A stretch of 64,000 nucleotides of DNA, from positions 186,001 through 250,000 of the forward strand of contig CAJQUW010005278.1 in assembly GCA_907163375.1 (NCBI GenBank), written 5' to 3'. A program made the position numbers and the translations under genes. The notes under the pieces are model-generated. The model searched no databases. It saw only the letters and a list, made by a program, of their open reading frames with translations, and was not told the DNA's origin. The DNA is from Prostheceraeus crozeri (lineage: Eukaryota; Platyhelminthes; Polycladida; Euryleptidae). Shown here piece by piece: positions 1-12,110 of the stretch; the stretch's first letter is position 1; the number at the start of each line of letters is the position of its first letter.

Positions 1-439
1 TATTTTAGGAGACAATAGCGAGAAAACTTTAACAACCATTTTAATTTATTTTGATGATGAAGATATTGGATATTGTTAATCACCTACGAAGACCTTTCGA
101 ATTTTTGTGATGCTTTATTTATTTGTCTTTTGAAGTCATACAAATTATGTCTTGAGATTATAGCCCATGAATAAGAATAACACTAATACCCATTTTTGAT
201 AAATGAGACGATAAATAGATATCAATTATTGGGAAACCAAGTGGCTGTGATTGCATGCATTTGATTGATACAGATTTTTTAGTAATGTCAGTGCAAGGTT
301 TGGCATTGTAAAAACAAGCAGATCACGCATTTTTGTGTTTACTTTCATGCTATGTAGGTTGCAAAATAAAATGATGTCAGACAAAACCACCGGTGTTTCG
401 TGTCACAGATGCATCCTACAATGGGAGTGTGCAGTCTTC

Positions 440-1440
440 CTTCAATATATCTCAATAAATAGCAGTGACACCGAGATCTGTGTTAAATTTAAAATTAAAA
501 AATTAAAAGACCGTATTAAATATACGGTTCGAAGTTCTGTATTTCGTGCCTGCGAGACATTGCGGGTTTTAATCTGTCGACGAGCTTCACAAATTCTACA
601 GCAGACAGCTTGTCCCATGATATCCACGATATCCATGCTGTCCATGATATCTACGTGCTTGTTCAAATATCCGATTGACATAGCTTGCTCATGCGCGTGA
701 AATTAACTGAGATGTTCATACAAAACATCACCTTTGTTTTGTGATATCGCGCTGGTGCTCTTTGTACCAACTATCGAGCAGTCTGTTAGTTCGTCCGATG
801 TAGAAATTGCCATACAGCTAACAGGTAGGTTTGTAGCTAAAAACCGGTCAGAGCAAGAATGCTTGTCAGGCAGCTTAGCGCACATGTTACAATATTTGTG
901 TTTTTTGCTTTCTTTTGTAGCATTTGTAGATGTGGTAGGCCCTGTCCTTTTGACCACTTGAATCAGCAGGTCACATTGCTTGGCCAGTTTACTCAATTTA
1001 CAATTACAGCGGTTGCTGACGCAAGTCAGTGTACACAGACGACGATGTTTTGACTGACATTCTTATGTTTGTTTATTTTTTTGTTTACTTTAGAAATATC
1101 TCTTGCAAGAACCTTTTAGTCTGAAACGGTGGTTATTAGATGAATAACGCTTGTGATTCATTATGGCTAGAGCATTCTTGATAAGCATGGAATCAAATGT
1201 CAAAACTCGTTGAAAATGAACACAGGCTCCGGCACTTGTACCAACGTATTTGATATTTTGTGCCAATAAATGTCGAGATTTTTTACACCATTGAGTAATG
1301 AGATGGCATACTCGGTATTTTGTGTGGTTGACATGACCTACTTAGTTTTCAGCCATAGCCTCTTGCTGAGTTGCCTTGAATTTAGAACTTTTGGCGTTGA
1401 TTTTAGGACTTACGAATTTTCTAGATAGTATATCATTATT
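440..1440 (-). pseudogene. Broken Cys-rich coding relic, family unknown
   Basis: One minus-strand frame stays open over about 1 kb with only a handful of interruptions. That is far fewer than AT-rich non-coding DNA would give. The residues look protein-like: KHRRLCTLTCVSNRCNCKLS near 990-1050, SKKHKYCNMCAKLPDKHSC near 860-910 and QAVCCRICEARRQIKTRNV near 545-600. Upstream pieces include HLITQWCKKSRHLLAQNIKY near 1250-1300. Clustered Cys pairs suggest zinc-binding segments. I do not recognise the family. It could be a transposon protein or a decayed host gene. No start codon, splice sites or terminal repeats were identified, so the ends are approximate. That the region once coded is inferred from openness and composition. 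Confidence 0.5.
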
Positions 1441-3186
1441 TATTCATGTATCATATTGCTATGTGTTACTAATATTCGTTGATAGAGTGCTTCTGAATTG
1501 TGTTTAACATGTTCAACTTAAGATCATGCAAAACTGTACCGCTACTATTTTGTATTGTTTAATTTATTACGGTTCATGAAGTTGTACTTCATTTTGAAGA
1601 TAAAGCTTCATGCCGCAGGATTTTGATGATCTTGTTCTACTTATTGTATCTTTATTTCGTCACCGCTTGAATTCCAATTTTCCTTGATATTAATCGATGC
1701 ATTTCTATCTATTTTTTCAAAGAAGACAGGTCTTCTGGTATCAAAATATGGCAGTGGACGGCACCGACCAAGATAAGTATTCTCACAAAGATAATAGCTA
1801 ACTTTCGCTTACAAGCTATCTAATATCATTTTCTAATGATATCTTAATTTCATAGATGCATAGCGATTGTATGATGTGATTGCTTTGCTGATTTTTGCTT
1901 CCAATCTATATTTTCTTCAGAAGGTGTAGTTCGGTTAATTTCCCACATAATTTCATTTGCTTGTTACGGCAATGGTTTATTCGTTTAGTGCATGACATCT
2001 TTCTGCAATTTGTTGGAGCTGCATAAGTTTCGAAGTGGCTTAATTGACGATATACTTGTATTTGTTGATTCTATCAGTACTCATCCTACCATACTTGAAC
2101 CTAGGTGACTTGTATTTATTCATCTGATAGAACCAAAACAGAATTTTCAATCTAAATCAGCCCACTGATTTTATGATAGATGACAGGTCTTAATTGGATT
2201 TCTTACAATATTTCAACTATTGCAGATGTAAAAACAGAGACCTTAGTCAACTATAATAATTTGCTTCTTTGCAATTGAAGACAAGTGGACTTATCCTTAT
2301 TGTGAAATGCTTATCCTCATAAGCGCCGCAGCTGTTCATATGCGAAAAATTAGGCACCGCCGCAGTTATTCTAGAAAACGCGGAATGTTATTTACAAAAA
2401 TCATACGTTCAAAAAAGTTTAATCTTAAAATTCGCAAAGCATGTTTAATTGATCAATATGCGAGTGAGAAATGCGGCTTTGGAGAGGCGTATAACACCAA
2501 TATCATATCGAATGCATTCCGTTGCCTAAAGTTAAATAATAGTGATTAATATTTAAGTTTTTCATTTGATGATTTCATTTCCTGCTTCCAACACCACCTC
2601 CTGGCTGTAGTTTTCCAATCTTTTTCTGCATGGTTATCAAGGACTGACGACCTTCACATATGAACTGTTTCAGATATATGACGACAAAGAAAACCAGAAT
2701 TCTTGAATAACATGAATATATCAAATTTAATGAATTTTTACATGAACAACGTGGTGAAATGTAGTCAAATGGATGCATGTATGTGCAAAGAATAGGTTGT
2801 TTGAAGATACTCAAGACATTTTTTCCACTCGGTTTGCGCAAATTTTAGTATGAGTCGTGTTGTGTTTCCAATGAAGTTTAAATCTTCCTCTTATCGTTTA
2901 AATCTTTACTTTAATGCCTTGTGAAACCGTGGTTAAACGAGTTGAGCCATTTATAAGTTTTTAAGTATTATTGACCGGGCTACACCTTCAAATTAATACG
3001 GACTGCAACAGACTACCACATTTTGTGCTGTTTGTGTTCATGTGATTAACCACATTTGTTGAATTATCGCCATTGAAGTGTTAATTGAGTAGCTCGGAAA
3101 AAACGTTGAAGCTGTTATGCTATCACATGATGAAATATGTTCCTAATGGCATAGTAGTCCTAATTAAAGTTGGACAATATACGATT
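1441..3186. other. Non-coding, no recognised feature
   Basis: AT-rich sequence. Only short chance reading frames were seen, for example 2307-2549 (+) and 2575-2841 (-), with no recognisable motif. A few 10-bp inverted repeats occur, such as GATTCTATCAG with CTGATAGAACC around 2067-2135. Nothing else can be supported. Confidence 0.5.
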
Positions 3187-3273
3187 CACATACTTGTTTT
3201 TTTATGAAGTTTGGCATTGGCCGTTACATACGTGCATAAATAACGGCCAATGCCAAAATTTATAAAATATGTG
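3187..3273. repeat. Perfect 17-bp hairpin (MITE-like)
   Basis: TTTGGCATTGGCCGTTA (3210-3226) is followed after 14 bases by its exact reverse complement (3241-3257). The flanks continue the pairing imperfectly out to CACATA/TATGTG at 3187 and 3268. It could be the core of a small foldback element or a structured RNA. No target duplication was identified. Confidence 0.6.
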
Positions 3274-4092
3274 AGCATATTTAAGCATGCTGGACACATA
3301 CTGTATATATCTGTTCCTGAAATCTTGAATTATGCCCTGCTTGCCCAACTTTAACGGTGAACACAAATATAGAAAAATATAGTAATATGTATTGAAAAGA
3401 TTTTAAAAAACGAATGAAGCATATTTTAGATGTAATCAGCAAATAATAATTTTTTTTGCAACCCTTTTCACCATACAATGTCGTAAATGTGACCAAGCGC
3501 GTTCTATGTGCACTGCTCTGCAGTGAGGGTTGCTGAAAAGTATGGGTGTCATTCATGCACACATCCTTGTTTCGGCATTTTCCAGTATGCATTTAGCAGT
3601 GTTTTTAAGGTGTTCCACTGGTCAAATTCTGCACCGTGGAATTTTCGACTTGTACCGTGGATTTCGAGCGTTCATCCGTTACATGTAGTGAGCCATGGCC
3701 AACACTATCAATGCCCAAAATTCATCTCAAGATAGCTCATTAACATGCAGAATCGCGAGTAAAATTCACTGCTAAATGCTAAATGTCATACTGCATTCAT
3801 GACTTCTGTTTTTGCTTATAAATCCTGAGTGCGTTAGACGTAAACTAATGAAAGTCGATCTTGAGACGATTTGAGTGTGACCTGTAGCAAAAATCTTAAA
3901 AAAACCCTGCATTTAGCATTTATCATCAGTGATTATGAAATTAGAGACTCTCCTTCTACAGTGCATAGATATCGCTATAATTATCTTCAAATTAATTTCA
4001 TCCTTATCACATTTTTGAAAAGTAAACTCAACGTCTACTTTTTAAATCAATGAAGGAATTTGTTCTCTTGGCTATTTTATAAATTAAAGTAT
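3274..4092. other. Non-coding, no recognised feature
   Basis: AT-rich. Overlapping short frames on both strands at 3281-3735 and a 60-codon frame at 3871-4053 show no recognisable protein motif. Confidence 0.45.
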
Positions 4093-4357
4093 GAAACCGC
4101 ATTCATATTGGCGTTCAATTGTATTCGTGTTCAACAAAACGTTTTGACATGTTTCGCCCGTTCTCAGTCAGGCTAGACAAGCTAAGTGTGCAATACAGAG
4201 GATGGCAGTTCACATAGATATCGATGACGCAACATTGCGTCGGGACAACTTAGCTTGTCAGTCCCGTGTCTAACGTGACTGAGAACGGGCGAAACATGTC
4301 ATTAAAGACGTTTTGTTGTACACGAATACAAATTGAACACCAATATGAATGCGGTTT
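4093..4357. mobile_element. Foldback element, 265 bp, GAAACATGTC arms
   Basis: The left end, GAAACCGCATTCATATTGG, returns inverted at the right end as CCAATATGAATGCGGTTTT. Complementarity runs inward for roughly 80 bp through GTATTCGTG, CAACAAAACG and the block GAACGGGCGAAACATGTC (minus strand 4147-4172, plus strand 4279-4300). The centre is about 100 bp. The element is a non-coding inverted repeat. GAAACATGTC recurs in the Penelope-like ends elsewhere in the window, so the two may be related, but no protein-coding part is present here. Confidence 0.7.
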
Positions 4358-7328
4358 TATTTTTTCTTTTTAAATCAATGTCATTTTACCTAGTAATCAA
4401 TGTTGAGTAGTGGTAGAACTTGAGACATCTTCGTGGTATGGAGTGGAGAATTGATTCGAAAACTATCGCAAGCAGCTCTAAAGAAATCATTAGAGTCTTA
4501 ATATGGACTGAAAGTCCGTATCCACACGTTCTCTTCTTGTTTTTGGTTCTAATGATTTCTATATCACTTTGACAAAATGCCTCCATATATGACACATTTC
4601 CCTTCTACTTTATTGAAATTATTTATTCGAGTATTGTGATATGCCGACTTTCGAACTCTTGCAATAAATCATCTATATAATTGACATTATTCATCATCAG
4701 GTGTTGTGCCCGCTACGGGCATCTCGGTTTATGCGGGCACGGGCATGTACAATAATGGCTTAATCTTCGAATTCATTCAACAGCTATAAGTAACCATCTA
4801 TGCCATTTCTCATCAATTGTGACAAAATTTATCTGCTTCTCTGATTGTCGATAAAGCGATGAATTTGAAATATAGATGAATATCTATAATTGGTGTCGGA
4901 GCAAAATGATTCAATTAAGCGACTTCTACAATATCAACTGCTGTATGCTATCACGAATCACTTGATAAAATAATGAGGTAGACAAACTCCTCCCTTTCAA
5001 ATGTCTGGGACAGAAAAAGCTAGCGTGAACATGTTGATGAATCCATTAGTCAGAAGCTGATTTTCGAGTAACCATATCATCTTAACACATCATCGTCTCT
5101 CAAATAATTGATGACATTTGTGTCCCAGCGATACTGTCATCTACATTTTGTCATTTATCCATAACTATACATCTGAGTAAAGAGATCTTAGACAACCCGC
5201 TCCTAATGCACTGACATTTTTCAACAACTTGAATTCTAATAAGAAAGTATGTGTAGATGAAATGGAGCAACATTTCCTTACGCTATGCGGGAAAGCAATA
5301 TATTCAAAAACGATGAAAGAACGACGGCATCTTTACATGTGATTCAATTAACCTCCTTCATGCATCTGCAAGATGTTGTTAAAAGATTGCATTGGTGGTA
5401 GCCAAGAGCCTCTAAAGTCAGTCATCTTTCTGCGAGAGTTGAGTACCTTAAGTTGACAGAAGCTAAGTAAAAATCCATGGATCAATTTAAATGTAATAAA
5501 GGAATCACAATCAGACTTGAAAAATGATAAATATAAAATTAACGTTTTTAAACGAAGTATGTTCAATTCGTATTTACCTTGTTCAGTTGTAATATTGATG
5601 GCGTTGGTTGTCATTTACCCGTTTTTAGGTTTTTAAAATATTTTGATTTCGTGTGTAATAGTAGAATGCTATGCAATATCAAATACAACAAGCCGAGAGA
5701 TCTCGTTTCTCAAGGATGATTATGAATAACACAGAATCTTTCACATGGAAGTGTTTTATTGTTGATGTTCATTTCACCCGTAAAAAGGTTTTCTCCAAGA
5801 AAGGTATTCCATAAGCTCTTGGTTCCTTTGTCACAATCATTTTTTTGTGGATGAAACGGGTATTATCACTTATAGCATACAGCTTGATAATCTTAGAATA
5901 TTTTAGGAACTTGTTTCAAAGTAGAGCATATTTGTTTAAAAACATAATGGAATTTGCTCTGAAATCTATTTATTTTAGAAATCTTAAAAATAGGGATTCA
6001 AGGAAACATAAAATTGCAATCAATAAAGGTCTTCGAATAATCAGTCTGCTTAAAATTATACAATTTTTTTAAATTTACATCATAGACGTAGCAAATGTGA
6101 TTAATACCTAACCTGAATCATTTCTCTTCGTAAGCAGGGTCACTATTGCCTCGCTATTTACTAAGTGTTATTTGCTACATGTAATATGTAATATCTTATA
6201 CTTAGTAATAGTAATTATGTGACATTTGCATGAGTATAAGATTATTGCAAAACATTCTTTCGTCAGTCACATCATACTTACTTTCGTACTTGCCCCACAA
6301 CCAGGACTCCTCAACCCTTGATGTCAGTTATGTTATTGAATCGAAGTTGAGTATAACACAGCTGCGCTATTATTTTCAAACAAGATTAAAGGTTTTAATT
6401 GCTGATAGGAAGTCAGGATACGAAATGACGGGTGCAACACACAAAATAGGCCAACGATGTATCACGCAAGCGACGACGGCTTCTGTGTTGCATTTCAAGA
6501 GATGATAATACAGAGGCGTAAAATGCAATTTCTGTTTTTTGTAACTTCAGTTGAAATTGAATTAATATCAAGTTGATTTGAAAATCTCTTATATGCCGCA
6601 AATTTAGCTAATTAGGAATCTCATATTTCCCCACTCGTCACTACCATAATAAATTGGACATATTTAGGGCCTACTTGATGAAGCTCTTCCTGATGAAGCC
6701 TACCTGATGAAGTGTTGTGGTGAACCTTCGCTGAATACGCTTTGTCGTTTGTGAAAATTGTTGAAAATGTCATGAATTTCACCGATGTAAATTGTCGTGA
6801 ATCTTAATACAGTTGCTTGTTATTTGATCACATCCCTGTTGGTAGATTGATAAATATTCCTAACCAGTCTCACATGCACTGTTTTATTTTGTGCATAAGT
6901 TCCAAGAATGTTAGTAAACTCCTGTGCGAAGTGTCTTGATTTATTCAATAAAAAGATATTTGATTTTTTATCTTTTGATCTTTTTATTCATTTTAGGCAT
7001 ATGGACTATAAAGGAGGAAGATTTTTATGTCTAATTTTGTTCATGTTTGAACTTTAACTTAGTTGATTTAGAAATTAACTCAAAGGTTTAGAAATAGAAA
7101 ATAATTGAATTATTTTGAAAGACATCATTACATAAACTAGGTAATATATACTACGTAATATTAGTAATGGTTGTTTCTCAACGATGCGTTGCTATTTTGT
7201 GAGCAAGTATAGTTCATCTTATTTACATATTCCATCTACTTATTTCTCTATAGTTACAATAAATAGTTTAACATTTTGTCTACTTTGCTGTCAATAGAAC
7301 AGTACAGAATTTGAATTATTAACAACAT
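4358..7328. other. Non-coding, minor repeats only
   Basis: No gene recognised. Short frames at 5348-5614 (-), 5845-6072 (+) and 6230-6505 (+) have no family signature. Local structure includes a GC-rich hairpin at 4706-4740, an imperfect inverted pair around GAAATCATTAGAG (4483-4560), and three nearby CTTGATGAAG/CCTGATGAAG units at 6672-6712. Confidence 0.45.
4706..4740. repeat. GC-rich hairpin in AT-rich flank
   Basis: GTGCCCGC (4706-4713) pairs with GCGGGCAC (4733-4740). An internal TGCCCG/CGGGCA pair shares the left arm. It is much richer in GC than its surroundings. It could be a decayed transposon terminus, but no partner end was found. Confidence 0.4.
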
Positions 7329-7969
7329 CAGGGGTGTGATTACTCCTAAAATTCCTAAAATTTCAAAACTCTCCTAAAATTCCTAAAATTTTCCTAAAAT
7401 TTGGTGAAAAATGAAAAATTCCTAAAATTTCGTATTACAAAAGTTGGGTTTTTTCATCTTACCTACATATTGATATTACAGCCATTCTGATTGCAGAGAG
7501 GTTAGCGTTCATGCCCTCAGAATACTTGGTATTCACACCAAGTTTGAATAAATTTGTTTTCACACTAAAGTGTTCATTGATTTTTACGGAGACTGTTCGT
7601 ATCAGCGATTGCTACTGTTCACTGATATCATTGATTTGTTTCTCTCGCTTTTTGATAGCAAAGCTGAACAGCATATTCGCAGTATATTACTTGTTAGAGA
7701 TAGTTTTTACATTGTTTTTATACGTTGTTGCACTTTTGTTTAGGAATGGCTATAAGGGGTGAAGAGGAGGCCATTAGTGAAAAAAAATAAAAATAATGTA
7801 ATTCATGATTGTTTTCATGTATTTATACAGGTTTTGAAGAGTCAAATCAAGCAATAAAATAGCGTTTTTTTAGCATACTGAATTCAATAATGACTTAAGC
7901 AAGCCATAAGAAACAATTTGTAGGAATAATTAGCTTCGTTACATTATATCAGTCATAATTATACAATTA

Positions 7970-8170
7970 ATTATAAGAGGTGCTAGATGTTAGAGAGAAT
8001 ATTATAGCAAGTAATTCACCTCCCCGGCGGCATTCGACAGTGATCTATGTTTGAACCCAGGACTCTCCATGATATGAAAAATCCATAGATCACTATCGAA
8101 TTGCCGTCGGGGAGGTGAATTACCGGTACTTGCTATATTATTCTCTCTTTCATCCAGCACCTCTTATAAT
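7970..8170. mobile_element. Nested foldback MITE, about 200 bp
   Basis: ATTATAAGAGGTGCTAGATG at the left returns inverted as CATCCAGCACCTCTTATAAT at the right. Pairing continues inward through GAGAGAATA, AGCAAGTA-ATTCACCTCCCC and CGATAGTGATCTATG. Only about 40 bp in the middle are unpaired. There is no coding capacity. It lies inside the hAT-like element, so it either inserted later or is part of that family's internal sequence. Confidence 0.75.
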
Positions 8171-8426
8171 TTATAAAAACACGGAGGCCTTGTGTATGAC
8201 GTATATCCGAATATTATTTTAACTTTAGATCAGTGTCGATCAACAAAACGACTTCGTAATCCAAATATGTATACAGTGTGCAATCATTACGACATGTAAT
8301 GTCTTAATTTCAGAGTTTAAACAGTTTTGAGGGATAATTTCGTTTAAATTTGTTAGGCGATCTGCGCTAGATGTGCATGTTTTTGCTGGAGAAATTGTCC
8401 TTTTATTTGATGATATCATACCTCAG

Positions 8427-8690
8427 TAATCATCACCGTTAACGTAGACATAACTGTACACTACATATCCTGTTCAGAAACTCGTTTACGAGGCATTTTT
8501 AAAATCATCTCTTTGTCAAGCGTTATCTGCTCCCCCATCCAAGTCTAGTTTACTGGAATCATTGGACGATTCCTATATGCTGCAGTCTTTCCAACATTAA
8601 GGAAGGTGGGCGTTTGAAGGTAATCATCATCATTAACGTAGGCATACTTATACGACGCATGTCCTGTTCAGAAACTCGATTACGAGGCTT
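8427..8690 (+). repeat. Two diverged direct repeats of about 70 bp
   Basis: Units at 8427-8497 and 8621-8690 share TAATCATCA, TTAACGTAG, CATA and CCTGTTCAGAAACTCG followed by TTACGAGGC. They are separated by about 120 bp. Both lie within the hAT-like element and could be internal binding repeats or an old duplication. Confidence 0.65.
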
Positions 8691-9040
8691 TTCATTATTT
8701 CAATTCAACAAATCAACATTTGACCAACTCATAAATCAGTATGACTGTTGTATTTTTTATTACTGTTGAAATCTCAACGTCACTACATGTAATAAAAACA
8801 AAATATATTTTCAAAACAGCATTATGTCTGAGTTGAATAGGCTTTGTCTCTCGTGAAATCTGTTCGTCTGCCATGAAAGCACTATGTCTTATGAGATGTG
8901 GGATATTAAGTCAATGTTATATCAATTGCAGAGTATTCTAATTTTTCACTGAAATTCCTAAAAATTGTCTGTTAAATTCCTAAAATTTTAAAAGGGGTCA
9001 ATCACAGGGCTGCAACATTTGCTGACAAGTACTAAATATA

Positions 9041-9589
9041 ATCAGGTCGTCAGTTCGAGTTTCAGCAGGCATCGAGGCCGAAGATGAGACTTTTACAGAA
9101 TGATGTGCATTTCATGACTTCTACGAATCTGCGCGTCTGCCGTATTCTACCCGGTTCCTTGTCTTGTCAGATGAGACAAAAAATACGAATCATGCAAATC
9201 CAATGGGAAGCAGATAGAAATTTCTCAGTTAAATGAGATTTATATGTTTTTTCTGATTAAGAGAACCATAACTTTTGCTGTGCAATGTCTTCAGAATGCT
9301 TCAGTAAGCTCTAAAAGTTTATGAATGCATCGTGGTGTAACCTGAAGACATTCCATGCCAAATATTATGCCTTAAGATATTCTACTTCTCATTTAATTAT
9401 AGAAAACACATAAATGTGATTTTGCAGAAAACCTGTCTAGCTCCCATTGGATATGTGAGTGCATGCGTGTTTCTCATCCTGTCTAGCAAGAACCGGAGCC
9501 TGGTAGAACTCGGCAGACGCGCAAATTCGAAAAAGCCATAAGATCATTCTGTGAGTCTCATCTTGAGCCTCGTTCTCTACAGGCCGGAC
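9041..9589. mobile_element. Large foldback family, copy 1 (oldest)
   Basis: The left arm contains GAGTTTCAGCAGGC, GAGGCCGAAGATGAGAC and CGCGTCTGCCG. The right arm carries the inverted equivalents, ending GGCCGGAC followed by TA at 9590. The arms are visibly diverged from each other, so this is the oldest of the three copies (the others are 31310-32032 and 45480-46209). It is non-coding. The frame at 9558-9761 (-) merely overlaps its right end. Confidence 0.75.
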
Positions 9590-9591
9590 TA

Positions 9592-11457
9592 GTACCACAA
9601 CTCCATTTATACCGAAAAACGTTACATTTTGTCGTGACTAAAGTCCGTCGCAACTGAATACCACAATGCTTAAACAATGCACTGAGAATGTATGTACAGT
9701 GCGTGTAGTTGTTTTTTCTGCTACAAGAGGGAAGAATAACTGAAGCATCGCAATCACACACATGTAATTATCTTTTTAATGATTTAAAAAATAATTCAAT
9801 GTAATGATTGTTTGGCATGTTAGACTAACTCATAAAATGCTGACGCCGTGGATTTTTTTATGGAAAATATCGGGGATATAATAAAGAAATACTCAAACGA
9901 ATTTTGATAAGTTACTTATCAGGACTGGAGAAGGCACGATGAAATCAGTCACGGTCTAGTGACCTTTACTAATATTTACACAATATTCATGATCGACATT
10001 GTTTGTTTAGTGATAGGAAAGGTAAATGGTTATTGTCACAAATCCCTATGATGACAATTAAATGTCTTTTTGATACTAAATCTGTGTATCAATTTTGAAT
10101 CGTGCATCAGGAGAGAATGCACTAGACTTTTGTGAATAGTGAAAGTGAATGAAGAAAGTAGTTCACTGACAGTTTCGATTTACTATAGTTATTGAAGTAG
10201 ACGAGGTAATTAAAATCATGACGAAAATTATTGTATCCAAGATTGTTTGTCAGAGTATTCAGAAAATATAGTATTTATCCTCTGTTATTCTAATGTATCT
10301 GATACATATATTTTATTTCTGAATTATCATATTTATGGAAGGTTACAACGTTAAATGCTAGCCAATAGATCAAAATTCATTATGTTGACGAGATATTACT
10401 CCATGTAAAGTGTATCCTCTAATCAGCACAATGCAATTTCAATATATACTATTGCTGTAGTAGGGAAAAATTGATGCGACCGAAAATACTTTAAGAAATA
10501 CTAAGAAATGCAAGTTAGTTGCAAATCTAGATGTCCAGCAAAATTAAGCTTTCTCAGGAATGAATGATACAGCTTACTCTCGTATATGTCGTTCATGTTT
10601 TCATGGCATGGAATATTCATACTCATGCTTTATGGACGTCTCGTAGAATCACCTACATGTATACATGTATAACATTTACTCTAGTTGAGCCCGCAACTCA
10701 ACCTTGAAAAGTTAGCATACAACCCACCTATAATAGAAGTCGGATGATCAGGCTCATATTATCATGTTTATCAGCACTTATTTATAGGTAGAATTTCCGT
10801 ACTTTACTTGATATAAACATTGGGACACATTCAGGTTTGGATTCATAGTCAGTGTATAAATGCATGCGACTCGAACTGCCAATGATAAATTCATCAAAAA
10901 ATTATTGTGAGCGCTTTTGCCCGACTTTCTACGCAACACCAATTAGGCAAACAAACAAAAGAAAGAACAATATCGCGCTAGACTTTGCAATTATTTCCAG
11001 TTCCTAAATTTCTAAATTATCACAGCCGTCTAATGTTCTTGAGAGCCTAAATGGCAAGAAAGAACAAAGCGTTACAACTACAAATAATGTGGTGGTTCCT
11101 TTTTGCCCTTTAAAGTCAAATCATTCACACATTGCTGTCATTAGATGGTTTGTACTCGTAGTTGCGACATAATGTGTAGCCAAAAAGTAAAGTTGGCAAG
11201 AGATCAAGCACAAACTTCATTTTTCTATACAATCCACTCTCAAACAAAAGCTACTCAAAAATATGTAAAAATGATTTAACCCCCTTGATTGGTTTTGCGT
11301 ACATACTGTAGTAAAGAATGCTAGACAGAAAATTCCCGCCATGTACACATTTCTGTCATAAAAATATATAAAGTAAGAGAAACATTAAATTAAAAAAGTG
11401 AAAGGATTTGGATTGCCAAGATACTGTCGACAAAGCTATATAGCGCCACGTTTTTGT
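9592..11457. other. Non-coding, no recognised feature
   Basis: AT-rich sequence without an open frame of note and without a recognised repeat, apart from short TACATGTA palindromes around 10650-10670. Confidence 0.5.
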
Positions 11458-12110
11458 TAGGCCGGTACAACTTCTTTTTGGGTGGGTAATCCGTATTATT
11501 CTCCTCTATAATATTTGTCAAGTAACCAGCCGCTGATGGTTTTACCACATGGGACCGGTCTTACCACTATATACACGCACACAATGCCCATAGTATTTTG
11601 ACAGAATTGAGAACAATTCGAGTTTAGAGCGTACGACATGCCTCTCGGTCATTTTCACAATGCCATCTTCAGGTGAACAACAGTATGCACAGCATAAAAT
11701 TCTCTCAAATATAAAATCCACAGTTGCATCGGATGATATGATCACATTTCAAGGCTAAAATCATTCGCTAAAATCAATGGATTAGTCATCACAGCAGTCA
11801 CAGTAGAAGATACTCGTAGAATCATGAAATAAAATCAATGCTATTTACAGCTACAAATTTAGGAATAGATTCATGCAGCTTCCCCTTTCAGTAGGCGTTG
11901 GATAGTCTTTCAAATGTTCATTCATCCTAATGATGAAATGCCTGACCGAGCTACCGATGTAGCACTTGTCAAAATCCTCACAGTAATACTTGTAGACAAT
12001 GTTTAACTTGAGCTCGGCAGGCACTTTGTCTTTGTTAGCAAGGAACACACTGGTCATAAGAGTCTAGAAGACAGGGCGAACTTTGAAATTCTATATTTTA
12101 TAATGTTCTA
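11458..12110 (-). mobile_element. Penelope-like element, 3' fragment (copy 1)
   Basis: The minus strand at 12057-11851 encodes the start of a GIY-YIG endonuclease domain: KLNIVYKYYCEDFDKCYIGS then SVRHFIIRMNEHL. VYK, YIGS and the R...EHL spacing are hallmarks of the C-terminal endonuclease of Penelope-like retroelements. Downstream (11745-11542) the non-coding tail matches the tail of the copies at 37.7-38.7 kb, including CACCTGAAGATGG and AATACTATGGGCA. The element is 5'-truncated and broken. Reverse transcriptase is not present. The endonuclease piece is shorter than in copy 2. Ends are approximate. Confidence 0.85.

Larger units (their letters stand above)
7329..9012. mobile_element. hAT-like non-autonomous DNA transposon, 1.68 kb
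   Basis: The left end, CAGGGGTGTGATT, matches the inverted right end, CAGCCCTGTGATT, at 10 of 13 positions, and the CAG start is typical of hAT elements. CAACAT lies directly outside both ends (7323-7328 and 9013-9018), consistent with a target-site duplication. The exact hAT length of 8 is not seen, and some hAT groups use shorter ones. Both subterminal regions carry repeats of TCCTAAAATT (7351-7430 and 8953-8990), a common arrangement for transposase binding. No transposase domain was recognised inside. It contains a nested foldback (7970-8170) and a pair of direct repeats (8427-8690). Confidence 0.68.

Noticed and set aside
6672-6712. Three TTGATGAAG/CCTGATGAAG units containing the hammerhead-like CTGATGA
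   Set aside because: No GAAA core or helix partners follow at the right spacing. It looks like a short tandem repeat.
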